Source of the DNA: Planctomycetia bacterium
GTDB taxonomy: Bacteria > Planctomycetota > Planctomycetia > Pirellulales > PNKZ01
DNA: 64,000 bases
Direction of reading: 5' to 3'
Assembly: GCA_021413845.1 (NCBI GenBank)
Contig: JAIOPP010000026.1
Span: 1-64,000 of the forward strand
This document shows positions 36,853-46,800 of the stretch, one piece after another. Under the pieces are notes generated by a model, which was not told the DNA's origin, did not search any database, and saw nothing but the letters and a program-made list of their open reading frames with translations. The first letter of the stretch is position 1. Every line of letters starts with the position of its first letter. Both the position numbers and the translations under genes were made by a program.

Positions 36853-37740
36853 CTACGGCACGTCGATCTCATACAGGTCGTGCTTCCCGGAGCGTTCGCT
36901 GACGATGACGAGCCTTCGCCCTGTCGGATGCCAGGCGGCGTAGTCGTCGCGCTCGGGATGGTTCGTGAGCCGGCGCACTTCGGTGCCGTCGAGGTTCATC
37001 ACGTAGATCTCGTAGTTGCCGTCGCGCGCGCTGGTGAATGCGACGCGCTTGCCGTCGGGCGAGAGGCGCGGGCGAATATCTTGGCCCGGCGAGTGGGTGA
37101 GGCGGCGCGCGTTCGAGCCGTCGAGCGCGGCCGCGTACAACTCGAAGTCGGAGTCGCGCGACGAGCCGAAGACCAGTTGCTTGCCGTCGGGCGAAACGTT
37201 GGGCCAGTTGTTTACGCCCGCACTATCGACCGTTCGCTTCGGGTCCTTGCCGTCGAGCCCCACGGTGAAGAGATGCTGCCGCCCTTCGTCGGCCGAGCTA
37301 TAGACGACCGAAGCACCGTCGGGAGTAAACGTCGGTGAGCGCGGGCCGGCGAAACCGGAGCCCACGTTGATGGCGACTTCCTTCTTCGTCGCCGGCTCGC
37401 GGATCACGAGCACCAAGTTCAGGTTGCCCCGATTTTGCACGAACGAAAGCATTCGCCCATCCGGCGAGCAGGCCGGCTCGAACTCGGAGCGGGTCTCATC
37501 GGGATGCACCGGCTCGCTCTTGCCGTCGGCCGGACGGAGCCGCATGAGCCGCATCCGGGTCGGTAAGTCTTCGACGACATACAGCAGCTCGTCGCCCGAG
37601 CGGTCGAGGAACGTCGGCGAGGTTTTCACGAGGCCGTCGTTCGTCAGGCGGCGCGGCTCGGCCGAGGCCGACGGAGCGACAATCGCAAAACAGAGCGCGA
37701 GGAAATAGAGGGAGCAGCGGAGGGGGCTAGAGCAACTCAT
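36853..37740 (-). CDS. Secreted TolB-like beta-propeller protein
   Basis: A 295-residue protein with a signal peptide (about 8-27). It carries five to six PD40/WD40-like blades, each with the pattern 'SPDGKxxxF/V...D...YxxxxDG'. Clear examples are 'PNVSPDGKQLVFGSSRD' and 'PRLSPDGKRVAFTSARDG'. Such propellers bind proteins or sugars in the periplasm; no catalytic residues are seen. The start overlaps the last 14 bases of the DUF1501 gene, so the two are translated together. A partnership with that protein is an inference from the overlap. Confidence 0.85.
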   Translation of the reverse strand: MSCSSPLRCSLYFLALCFAIVAPSASAEPRRLTNDGLVKTSPTFLDRSGDELLYVVEDLPTRMRLMRLRPADGKSEPVHPDETRSEFEPACSPDGRMLSFVQNRGNLNLVLVIREPATKKEVAINVGSGFAGPRSPTFTPDGASVVYSSADEGRQHLFTVGLDGKDPKRTVDSAGVNNWPNVSPDGKQLVFGSSRDSDFELYAAALDGSNARRLTHSPGQDIRPRLSPDGKRVAFTSARDGNYEIYVMNLDGTEVRRLTNHPERDDYAAWHPTGRRLVIVSERSGKHDLYEIDVP

Positions 37741-39064
37741 GGATCACCGTACCGCCGTCGAGCACTTTCATTTCGGCTCGGGCCTGCGTGTCGATGCCGG
37801 CCAACTCGGCGATCGTCGTGCCGACCATGAGCGGCGTGACCGGCTCGGTCGCCGGGTCTTCGCCATGTTTGTCGCTCGCGCCGATGACCCTGCCGCCGCG
37901 CAAGCCGGCGCCGGCCCAAAGCGAAGAATAGCAGCGGGGCCAATGATCGCGCGCGGCGCGGCTCGTGATGCGCGGCGAACGGCCGAACTCTCCCATCGCG
38001 ACGACCAACGTCGTGTCGAGCAGGCCGCGCACGTCGAGATCGTGCAGCAAGGCGGAGAAGGCGCGATCGAAGATCGGGCAATGGCGATCTTGCAGCAACT
38101 CGAAGTTGTAGATGTGCGTGTCCCAACCGAAGTCGCAATTGGGGGTCATCGCCTCGACGTACTGACTCCAATTCAACTGAATATAAGGAACGCCCGCCTC
38201 GACGAGCCGGCGGGCCATCAGGCAGCTTTGGCCGAACGAAGTTTGGCCGTAGGCTTCGCGCGTTTGCTGGGTCTCGCGCGAGAGATCGAGCGCTTCGCGC
38301 GCGGCCGGCTGCGTGAGCAGATCGTAGGCGCGGTCGTGCATGCGAGCCCATTGGCCGCCGGCCAAGTCGTCGACTTCGCGCCGCGCATGGTCGAGCGAGC
38401 GGAGCAAGCTGTGGCGATCTTGCAAGCGATGGGGCGTGAGCTCGGAGAGGAGCGTGAGCGACGGAATCTCGGCTTCCCCTTGCGGCGAGCAAGCGACCAT
38501 GAACGGATCGAAGGTCTTCCCGAGCGACCCGCCGCCGAAGCCTTCGATCGGCCGGACGACATCGCACGGCACGCCGCGCCCGAGGGCCACGAACGGCGGC
38601 AGCTTCGCCGACGAGCCGCGATGCTTACCGACGATCACGCCGAAGTTCGGCTGCAAAGGGCCGGGCCCTTCCGCAAACCCGGTGAGCCCCCAAGTGCCGG
38701 CGTCGGGATGTCCGGAAGAGAATGTCTTGTGCGATTGGATGACGCTGAACAGCCGGCTCGAATCGGCGAGCCGAGGCAACAGCTCGCTGAACCGTAGGCC
38801 GGGAGTGCGCGTGGCGATCGGCGCGAACGGGCCCCGAATGTCGAGCGGAGCATCCGGCTTGGGATCGAACGTATCGAGATGGCTCGGCGCTCCCCAGAGC
38901 CAAACGAAGAGGACGCTCTTGGCCCGCATCGGTACGGCGGAAGGTCGGGCCACGGCGGGCTGCGGTAAGCCGAACGCCAGCGAAGCCGACGCGCTCATCT
39001 GCAAAAACGCACGGCGCGAAAGGCCCGCACAACTCCGGGAGGCAAAGCTACCGACATCCAGCAT
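37727..39064 (-). CDS. DUF1501 (sulfatase-like) protein, Tat signal
   Basis: A 445-residue protein with a twin-arginine signal (SRRAFLQMSASASLAFGL, residues 16-33). Family blocks are visible: 'VLFVWLWGAPSHLDTFDPK' (near 53), 'FSSGHPDAGTWGLTG' (near 115), 'SCLMARRLVEAGVPYIQL' and 'VVAMGEFGRSPRI' (near 360). These place it in the alkaline-phosphatase-like fold. It is predicted to be exported folded, with unknown substrate. In planctomycetes these genes usually follow a cytochrome c (DUF1549/DUF1553) gene; here a TolB-like propeller overlaps its end instead. Confidence 0.95.
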   Translation of the reverse strand: MLDVGSFASRSCAGLSRRAFLQMSASASLAFGLPQPAVARPSAVPMRAKSVLFVWLWGAPSHLDTFDPKPDAPLDIRGPFAPIATRTPGLRFSELLPRLADSSRLFSVIQSHKTFSSGHPDAGTWGLTGFAEGPGPLQPNFGVIVGKHRGSSAKLPPFVALGRGVPCDVVRPIEGFGGGSLGKTFDPFMVACSPQGEAEIPSLTLLSELTPHRLQDRHSLLRSLDHARREVDDLAGGQWARMHDRAYDLLTQPAAREALDLSRETQQTREAYGQTSFGQSCLMARRLVEAGVPYIQLNWSQYVEAMTPNCDFGWDTHIYNFELLQDRHCPIFDRAFSALLHDLDVRGLLDTTLVVAMGEFGRSPRITSRAARDHWPRCYSSLWAGAGLRGGRVIGASDKHGEDPATEPVTPLMVGTTIAELAGIDTQARAEMKVLDGGTVIHELL

Positions 39065-39293
39065 GATGCGGTCTCAAAAAGGAGGGAGGAATCGGGCGGG
39101 GAATACGACCATTCTGACACGGACCCAACCTCGGCGTCTACCTGGCACTTCCCCCCGGCGGCTGATTTTGGGGGAACGAGTGCGAATCGTTTCTTGTGCA
39201 GGATGCCGGCGGTAATTTCGGCTGGTAAGATAACGACACCGGCCCGGCCGCCCACACTCCTGCCCCCTCGCCTCCCCTGGGAATCGTCTTCGC

Positions 39294-42200
39294 ATGTCTC
39301 TCTTTCCTTCGACAGTGCGCGCACTTCTCGCTATGGTCTGCTTGGCTTCTATTTCGCCGGCGGCAAGCTTCGCCGCCGAGCCGCCGAAGAAGGAGGCCGC
39401 GAAGCCGGAGCCGGCGAAGAAAGAGCCACGGGTGCGGCCGACGTTCGAATGCCGTTGGACGGCCGAGCCGATCACGATCGACGGCAAGGCCGACGAAGCG
39501 GCGTGGAAGAACGCGCAAACGCTCGATCGCTTCAAGCAATCGTGGCTCGGCGACGACAAGCTCGCCGCCGCGCCGACCCAAGCGCGGTTGCTGTGGGACG
39601 AGAACGGGATGTACTTCTTCGCCGACATGCAAGACGGCGACCTCTTCGCCGACCTCACCGAGCACGACGACCAGACTTGGTACAACGACGTATTCGAGCT
39701 CTTCTTCAAACCGTCGGAGAAGCAACTCGGCTACTACGAATTGCAAGTGAACGCCGCGAACACGCAGATGGATATCTTCATCGCGGATCGCGAGAAGGGG
39801 TTCTTCGAGCGGTACATCAAGCACGATCCGTTTGCTTGGAAGACGGCCGTCGTGCGCCGCGGCACTCTGAACATGCGCACCGATCGCGACGGCGGCTGGT
39901 CGGTCGAAGGGCGCATTCCTTGGTCCGACATGGTCCATACCGGCGGTCGTCCGGCGATCGACGAGAATTGGTTGTTCGCGCTCTGCCGCTACGACTACGA
40001 CAACCGGCGCGACAAGCCCGAGCTGTCTACGATCGCGCCGCTCACGGCACCCGACTATCATCAGTACGACGAATACGCGTTCTTGAAGTTCGTCGGCCCG
40101 GCCGACGGCGTCGGCCGACCGTTCGGCATCAAAGAGCGCGTGCAGGTGACGACGTCGACCGTCGTCGGTTCGCCCGACCCGCCGCTCCCGTATCGGGTCG
40201 CGCATGCGTATACGGGCCTGCATGTCGATGGCCCGCTCATCATCCGTCGCCAACCGGATACGAACTTGCTGTACGTGCTGAAGAACGACAAGCAGCGGAC
40301 GCCGACGAACTTGGTGCGCTTCGTCGAGCCTGCCCCGGGAGCGAAGCTGGAACCGTTCGTTGCGCCTCCGGTCGACCCGAAAGATAAGGACGCGAAGCCG
40401 GCGACCGATCCGCGCATCGAAACCCTGCACACGTTCGACGGCACGGCCTACGATCTCGTCTTCCATCCGAAGTTCGCCGAAAACGGCTATGTCTACTTCG
40501 GTTGGAACGGCCCGGAAAAGGTCGAAAAAGGCATCAAGAAGCACGGCCGCATCTCGCGCTACCGGATGGACCCGAAGCCGCCGTATCGCTTCGATCCTAA
40601 GAGCGAGAAGCTGATCATCGAATGGGCCTCGAACGGTCACAACGGCCTCGCCGTGGCGTTCGGCAACGACGGCATGCTCTACGTGACGAGCGGCGACGGC
40701 ACGAGCGATAGCGACGACGACGTCGTCGGCCAAGACATGACGACGATCTTAGCGAAGGTGCTGCGCCTCGATGTCGATCACGTCACCCCGGCCGATGCGG
40801 CGGCAGGCCGCGCGTATTCCGTGCCGAAAGATAATCCGTTCGTCGGGCTGGCCGGCGCGCGGCCCGAGACCTGGGCCTACGGGCTGCGCAACCCTTGGCG
40901 GATGGCGGTTGATCCTAAGACGGGCCATCTGTGGGTCACGCAAAACGGTCAGGACTTATTCGAGCAAACCTACTTCGTGCGCCGCGGCGATAACTTCGGT
41001 TGGAGCGTGACGGAAGGAAGTGCGCCGTTCTATCTCGAACGCAAACGCGGGCCGACGCCGATCGTGCTCCCGGCTGCCGAGCACTCGCATGCCGAAGCCC
41101 GCTCGCTCACGGGGGGCGTCGTTTACCACGGTAAGAAGTATCCCGATCTGGCCGGCGCCTATATCTACGGCGATTACGCGACCGGAAAAATTTGGGCGGT
41201 GCGTCACGACGGAACCAAAGTCGTCAAGAATTGGGAGATCGCCGACACGCAGCTTTCGATCACCGGCTTCGGTCTCGACACCGAAGGCGAGCTGCTCATC
41301 TGCGACTATCGCACCGGCGCCGACGGCGGACTCTATCGCCTTGAGCCGATTCCGCCCCCCTCGGCATCCGCCCCGCAGACGAAGTTTCCGCGCACGTTGA
41401 GCGCCAGCGGCTTGTTCGAGCCTGGTCGCGGACATAAGGTGCTGCCCGGCGTGATTCCTTATTCCGTCAACTCGCAGCTCTGGAGCGACGGCACTTACAA
41501 AGAACGTTTCATCGCGCTCCCGGCCGGCACGGAGAAGATCGGCCATTCGCCGCGCCGCAGTTGGGACTTTCCGGAAGGGACCGTGCTGATCAAATCGTTC
41601 GCGCTCGAAAAGACCGCCGGCGATCCGAAGTCGCGGCGCTGGATCGAGACTCGCTTCTTCACGAAGCAGCAGAACGAATGGATCGGCTACTCTTACGAAT
41701 GGAACGACGCACAGACCGACGCGACGCTCGTCGAAGCGAAAGGGGCCGATCGCGAGTTCACGATCGCCGATCCCGCTGCGAAGCCCGATGCGCGAGTGCA
41801 AAAGTGGCACTATCCGAGCCGCGCGGAATGCATGGTTTGCCATAGCCGCGCCGCGAACTACGTGCTCGGCGTCTCTTCCGCGCAGCTCAATTGCGAGCAA
41901 GACTACGGCGGCGTGCGCGATAACCAACTCCGGACCCTCGCGCATCTCGGCCTGATCCCCGCCGACACGCACAACGAGCTGCACGAAGGGGTCGTCGTCG
42001 CGGCGGAAGCGCGAGGGCTCAGCGCCAAAGAAGCCGAAGAGTATTGGGCCCAGGTTCGTCGGGTCGCCGGCAAACAACGGCAACCGACGACGAAGCCTTC
42101 CTTATCGGTCGCGCACGAGATGCTCCCGCGACTCGTCGATCCGGCCGATAAGACCGCCTCGTTCGAGGCGCGGGCCCGATCGTATCTGCACGCCAATTGC

Positions 42201-42512
42201 GCTCATTGCCATGTGAGCGCCGGCGGCGGCAACGCGCAGTTCGAGAGCGCTTATTGGACCCCGGCCGCCGAGACGCGCATGCTCGATGCCAAGCCGGTGC
42301 ATACGACGTTCGGAATTCCCGACGCGCGGCTCATCGCGCCGGGCAGGCCCGAGAGTTCGCTGTTGTTGCATCGGACGGCTCTGCGCGGGCGGGGACAAAT
42401 GCCGCCGATCGCGTCGTCGCAAGTCGATCCCGTCGGCGTCGAAGCGATTCGAGGCTGGATCGCCTCGCTGCCGAAAGTTCAACCGCCGAGAGTGGTCGAC
42501 CCTTCCGAGTAA
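39294..42512 (+). CDS. CBM9-like / PQQ sugar dehydrogenase / cytochrome c fusion
   Basis: A 1072-residue exported protein with a signal peptide (about 5-27). A Lys/Glu/Pro linker follows. Next is a CBM9-like carbohydrate-binding region (about 50-260, with 'DGKADEAAWKNAQTLDRF' and 'YNDVFELFFKPSE'). Then comes a six-bladed glucose/sorbosone dehydrogenase domain (about 300-690, with 'HNGLAVAFGNDGMLYV' and 'GLRNPWRMAVDPKTGHLW'). The C-terminus carries two CxxCH haem sites: CMVCH near residue 846 and CAHCH near 968. Such enzymes oxidise sugars with PQQ and pass electrons to the attached cytochrome. It is divergent from the DUF1501 gene. No partner genes follow. Confidence 0.9.
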   Translation: MSLFPSTVRALLAMVCLASISPAASFAAEPPKKEAAKPEPAKKEPRVRPTFECRWTAEPITIDGKADEAAWKNAQTLDRFKQSWLGDDKLAAAPTQARLLWDENGMYFFADMQDGDLFADLTEHDDQTWYNDVFELFFKPSEKQLGYYELQVNAANTQMDIFIADREKGFFERYIKHDPFAWKTAVVRRGTLNMRTDRDGGWSVEGRIPWSDMVHTGGRPAIDENWLFALCRYDYDNRRDKPELSTIAPLTAPDYHQYDEYAFLKFVGPADGVGRPFGIKERVQVTTSTVVGSPDPPLPYRVAHAYTGLHVDGPLIIRRQPDTNLLYVLKNDKQRTPTNLVRFVEPAPGAKLEPFVAPPVDPKDKDAKPATDPRIETLHTFDGTAYDLVFHPKFAENGYVYFGWNGPEKVEKGIKKHGRISRYRMDPKPPYRFDPKSEKLIIEWASNGHNGLAVAFGNDGMLYVTSGDGTSDSDDDVVGQDMTTILAKVLRLDVDHVTPADAAAGRAYSVPKDNPFVGLAGARPETWAYGLRNPWRMAVDPKTGHLWVTQNGQDLFEQTYFVRRGDNFGWSVTEGSAPFYLERKRGPTPIVLPAAEHSHAEARSLTGGVVYHGKKYPDLAGAYIYGDYATGKIWAVRHDGTKVVKNWEIADTQLSITGFGLDTEGELLICDYRTGADGGLYRLEPIPPPSASAPQTKFPRTLSASGLFEPGRGHKVLPGVIPYSVNSQLWSDGTYKERFIALPAGTEKIGHSPRRSWDFPEGTVLIKSFALEKTAGDPKSRRWIETRFFTKQQNEWIGYSYEWNDAQTDATLVEAKGADREFTIADPAAKPDARVQKWHYPSRAECMVCHSRAANYVLGVSSAQLNCEQDYGGVRDNQLRTLAHLGLIPADTHNELHEGVVVAAEARGLSAKEAEEYWAQVRRVAGKQRQPTTKPSLSVAHEMLPRLVDPADKTASFEARARSYLHANCAHCHVSAGGGNAQFESAYWTPAAETRMLDAKPVHTTFGIPDARLIAPGRPESSLLLHRTALRGRGQMPPIASSQVDPVGVEAIRGWIASLPKVQPPRVVDPSE

Positions 42513-42549
42513 GCGACGAACCATAGCGAGAAATCAGAGCGCATAAAAA

Positions 42550-42581
42550 GAGGCTCGCCGACACGTTTGCCGGCGAGCCTC
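42550..42581 (-). terminator. Rho-independent terminator
   Basis: An 11-bp perfect stem (gaggctcgccg at 42550-42560 with cggcgagcctc at 42571-42581) and a 10-nt loop. Reading on the minus strand, the stem is followed by CTTTTTATG, so it ends the Gfo/Idh/MocA-like gene. It may also stop plus-strand readthrough from the dehydrogenase gene. Confidence 0.8.
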
Positions 42582-42612
42582 GCTCGTTGTCGCGATCCGT
42601 GACGTGCGCCGA

Positions 42613-43710
42613 CTACTTGAGCGCCTTCACCACGCTGCTGGTCTTGATGACCGCCCCGCCCTGTTGTTTGCTCAACTCGGCTGCGTCGAACACGGCGAAC
42701 ATTTCCAGCGTTTCGCTCGCAGGAATCGGGTTCGGTCCTCCTTTGAAGAACTTCGCCATCGCGCGGGCCAGACCTTCGTAGCCGGTGTATTTATCGTTCG
42801 TGGGAACGACCCCCTTCACCGGCACGCCGTGGCCGTAGATGCCCGAGGTAGAGACCCCTTTATCGCCGAAGACGGTCGCACTCCATTTGATCGCCCCTTG
42901 CTTGATGCCGCGATATGTCCCGACGCGCCCATCGCTCCAGACGAGCGTATACGACTCGGAATACGGAGTGGAAACGCACGACACGCTTTCGACTCCCGGG
43001 CCCATGATCGTGTAGATGGTCTCCAAGCTATGCAACGAGCGGGTCGATAAGTCGGCCTCGACGGCCTTCAAGTCGTAGCCGCCGTAGACGTCGCAGCCGA
43101 GGACCTTCCCCACTTCCGGATGATCGCGCATGCCGATGAAGCCTTCGCTGAAGCGATGCTGCGAGCAGCTGAAACACGGGGTCTTCGTCTCCGCGGCCAA
43201 TTGCAAGATCGCGGCGGCATCGGCCGACGTCGTCGCCAACGGCCGGCCGATGACGAGCGGCTTGCGCGCCTTCAAGACCGGCGTCGCGTGTTGCAGATGC
43301 ACGCGCCCGTCGAGCCCCATCATGATCACGGCGTCGCACTTCGCCAGCAGCGCCTCGATCGAGTCGACGACTTCGACCGGATGATAGTCTTTCAAGCCGT
43401 TCTTCTCGGTCGAGCCCAAGCGGGCGAAGGATTGCATCCATTGCGCGGTGAGCTTTTCGCTGTTGGGATACGCCGCGCTGGTCACCGGATACACGGCCGT
43501 GACGCGGAGGCCGGCGAGGTCTCCTTCGGCTTTCGGGCTGTTATAAAACTGCGCGTACTCGAGCGCTTGGTAGTTGTCGACGCCTAAGAGACCGACACGA
43601 ACCGGTGTCGGAGCCGGAACCGAAGCCGGCGTCTGAGCCTGCGCCGACGAACCGAGGGAGAGCAGCAGCGCGCAGGCTGCTGCGAATGTGGATAAACACT
43701 TCCGAATCAT
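42613..43710 (-). CDS. Secreted Gfo/Idh/MocA-like protein
   Basis: A 365-residue protein with a signal peptide (about 5-25) and a Rossmann nucleotide-binding start ('VRVGLLGVDNYQALEYAQF', about 40). It aligns in overall order with the Gfo/Idh/MocA oxidoreductase family, whose members oxidise or reduce sugars and polyols with NAD(P). The usual EKP motif is replaced by 'IGRPLATT' (near residue 152), so the catalytic Lys is missing. Cys and His residues ('CFSCSQHRFSEGF') follow. It may be catalytically inactive or use a different chemistry. Many exported homologues occur in planctomycetes. Confidence 0.75.
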   Translation of the reverse strand: MIRKCLSTFAAACALLLSLGSSAQAQTPASVPAPTPVRVGLLGVDNYQALEYAQFYNSPKAEGDLAGLRVTAVYPVTSAAYPNSEKLTAQWMQSFARLGSTEKNGLKDYHPVEVVDSIEALLAKCDAVIMMGLDGRVHLQHATPVLKARKPLVIGRPLATTSADAAAILQLAAETKTPCFSCSQHRFSEGFIGMRDHPEVGKVLGCDVYGGYDLKAVEADLSTRSLHSLETIYTIMGPGVESVSCVSTPYSESYTLVWSDGRVGTYRGIKQGAIKWSATVFGDKGVSTSGIYGHGVPVKGVVPTNDKYTGYEGLARAMAKFFKGGPNPIPASETLEMFAVFDAAELSKQQGGAVIKTSSVVKALK

Positions 43711-43812
43711 GGGTCGACTCCCGAGGGGCGTGGGCTGTTACGGCTGCAGGAGAAGCCTAACCATCCACGGCGCGCAATGCTAGATTTTGCGCGGCTCGGA
43801 AAGTGGATTCGA

Positions 43813-46800
43813 TTACCAGCGATATTGGAAGCTGCCCGAAACGAGATGGAACGTCGTCTCCGGGTTGAGCAAGGCGTCGTAGTTGGCGGCCAACGCCGTG
43901 TTCTCGCTCGGAGCCCACGTCAGACCGGCACCGAGCACGGTCCAGTTGCGGCCGAAGTTCACGCCGTCGGTCGCAAACGTGGCTCCGCCGACTCCGGCGA
44001 ACGTCGACCGGATCTGCGTGTTGGCGCCAAGGTTCTCATGCATCCAAGCGAACAGAAACTCTCCTTTCAACGGAGCGCCGGCGAGCGTGATAATATCGAT
44101 CGCGGCCCGCGAACCGAGCAAGCTGCGGAGCGAGTTGGAATCGATTCCCGGGATGGCGAGGTTGATCGAATCCGCCCCGCTTTCGACGAAGCTGTTTTGG
44201 CGTAGATACGTGTATTGCAGTGCGACGAACGGTTCGAGATCGAACGGCCACATCTGCTGCTTGCGGCCGATTTCGAAATAGCCGGTCGTTTGCATTCCGT
44301 CGTAGTCGCCGACGGCTTGCCGATTGATCTGGGCGAACGAGATATTACGGTGCGATTGATAGTTGTCGTAACCGATCGAACTGGCGGCGAGAAAATAGGA
44401 AGTGCCGTCGTCGCCGCGAAGGTACGAGCCGAGCTGATAGTCGTCGGAGTTGGCGGATTGCAGAGGTGCCGTCAGGCGTAAGTTCAAGTGGTTGTAAGCA
44501 CCGAACACGCCGACCTTCAAGCCGTCGTCGAGATAGCGATAGGCCGACGTCAACGTGCCGAACGAGCCGAACCTTCCGGCCGCGGCATTGACCCCGTTGC
44601 CGATGTCGTTGGTGAGCGTGCCGTACGAGGTCGACCAAGCGTTCCAAATATGGCGGCGTTGTTTCCGCACGCGCAACACCGGCACGAGTTTCGGCCGTTG
44701 ATCGTCGGTGAAGTTGACGAGTTGAATCGATTCGTCGCCGGCGGAACCTTCGCCGGCGATCCGACCGTCGGCATGCACTTCTTCGGTGCCGATTTCTTCG
44801 TTGCCGCGCGCTCCGCGGCGGAGCATCAGGTACATCAACGACGTCTGCTGAATCCCCATGCGTCCGGCGGTGCCGTAGATCGCGCCGCTCATCTGATCGA
44901 ACGCGGTTTGCGCGCCGCTCGTAGAGAGCGTATTGAGGTTGTTGAGCACCGTGCCGAAATCTCCCATCGCGTTGGCGCTGTTGGCATCGAGATAAGCGGC
45001 GACTTGTTGCTGATTGGCCGTGACGGCGGCGCTTTCATAAGTGGTCGCGTTGCGCGTGAGGGTGAATCCCACGGAGTTCGTGAGATAAAAGAGATCGGCG
45101 CCTAAGAACGCCGAGTCCGTCGTGGCGCCCGTGAAACCCATCGTGGTGATCGGCATGACGCTATTCAAGAAAATATACTGCGTTCCCGGATTGTAGACTC
45201 CGCCGGAAGTCTGCACCTTGACCGTGCCGCCGAGGATGTTGGTGTTGTTGGTGTTGATCACATCGTTGTTGACGCCCTGCGTATTGCCGGTGCTGTTGAT
45301 GGTGATAAACGTTTGGGAGCCGGGCCGGAACGTGACGTTATTCGCCACGGTCGTCGTACCGATGCCGTTCGCGAAGGGATCGAAAATGCCGGTGATATCG
45401 AGATTCACCGGAACCGCATTGCCGATGATCAACGTGCCGCTGGGTCCGACATTGATGTCCGTGCTCGCGATCGTCGTGTCGAGGACCAACGTGCCGTTGT
45501 TGACGTTCGTATCCCCCGTATAGGTAAACGTGCTCCCCGAAGTGTAAACGACCGTACCGCTTCCTAAGAGGGTAACGTCGCCCGAGCCGCTCAGCGCACC
45601 GTTGAAAGCACCGAGGCCCGTCTGCGTGAAGCTGACATGCGAGTTGTTAATGACCGTGCCGACGATGCTGGCGGTCGTGCCGTTAAGCGTGCCGTTGGTC
45701 ACGGTCGTGGTGCCGGCCGTGCTCATAAACGTCGTGCCGAGAAAATTCACCACGGCATTTCCACCTTCGACGCGAACATTGCCGTTGGAGTAGATATCTC
45801 CTAAGACCGAGATGTCCGCTCCGGAAGTATCGAAGACCGCCGTCGAGAGATTGATCGGGTTCGGGTTGAACGTGCCGATGTAAATAGCGCCGCCGAGCCC
45901 GGGCCCTGCCGTGCCGTTATTGGCCGTGGTCGTTCCTGCTCCCGCGGCACCTCCGGTCGCCGTATTGTTGGCTGCGAATACGGTGCCCCCTTGAATCGTC
46001 ACCGTGCTCCCGTTGCCGATGAACAGCGCGCCGCCGAGGCCGTTGCCGCCGTTGCCGCCATGATTGGAAAGCCCACCGCTGCCGCCGCCGTTACCGGTAG
46101 CCACGGTATTTGCGCCGGTGCTTCCGCCGCCGCCGCCGCCGCCGTATCCGCCGGCCGTACCGTTGCCCGTACTGATCGCACCGGCGCCCCCTCCGGTTCC
46201 GGCAGGCGAAGTGTTGTGCGTTGCGGAAGCGTTGGTGTTGTTTTGATTGAAATTGCCGCCGGCGCCGCCGTTGGCGGTCCCGTTGGCGCTCCCTCCTGCA
46301 CCACCGGCTGCAACGTTATTCGTGAAGTTGACGTTCTGAATGCCGATCCCCGCCGTAGCTTGTTGATCGACGTAGATTGCACCGCCGCCGCCGAGACCGC
46401 CGCCGCCGCCGCCGTTGCCGTTGCCGCCGGCTCCGCCTTGCGCCAAGCCTCGGTTGATCGTCAAGTTCTTGAAGTTCACGATATTGATGGAGGAATTGAC
46501 CACGAACGCTTGGTACTGCCCTTGGCCGTCGATCGTGACCCCGCCGCCGTCGATCGTGATCGCTCCCACGTTGGCCGTGATGCCGTACATCGAACCGGTC
46601 AAGGTCACCGTATTGTTCGCAGCGGGAAGCAAATTAAAGGTGATCGTGCCCCCGGTGGCGTTGGCTTGCAAAATCGCATTGCTGAGCGTGCCTGCAGTGT
46701 TCCCCAAGCCGTTGTCGGTGGCTGACGTGACGACGTACTGCGCATCGGCCGCCGCCGACCATCCGAAACAAACCGCGAAGAATACCGCCGCCGTAAGCGT

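Noticed and set aside
39138-40733. A 531-codon minus-strand frame
   Set aside because: It is antisense to the CBM9/PQQ dehydrogenase gene, whose domains and haem motifs are unambiguous.
40956-42083. A 375-codon minus-strand frame
   Set aside because: It is antisense to the same dehydrogenase gene and has no recognisable domain.
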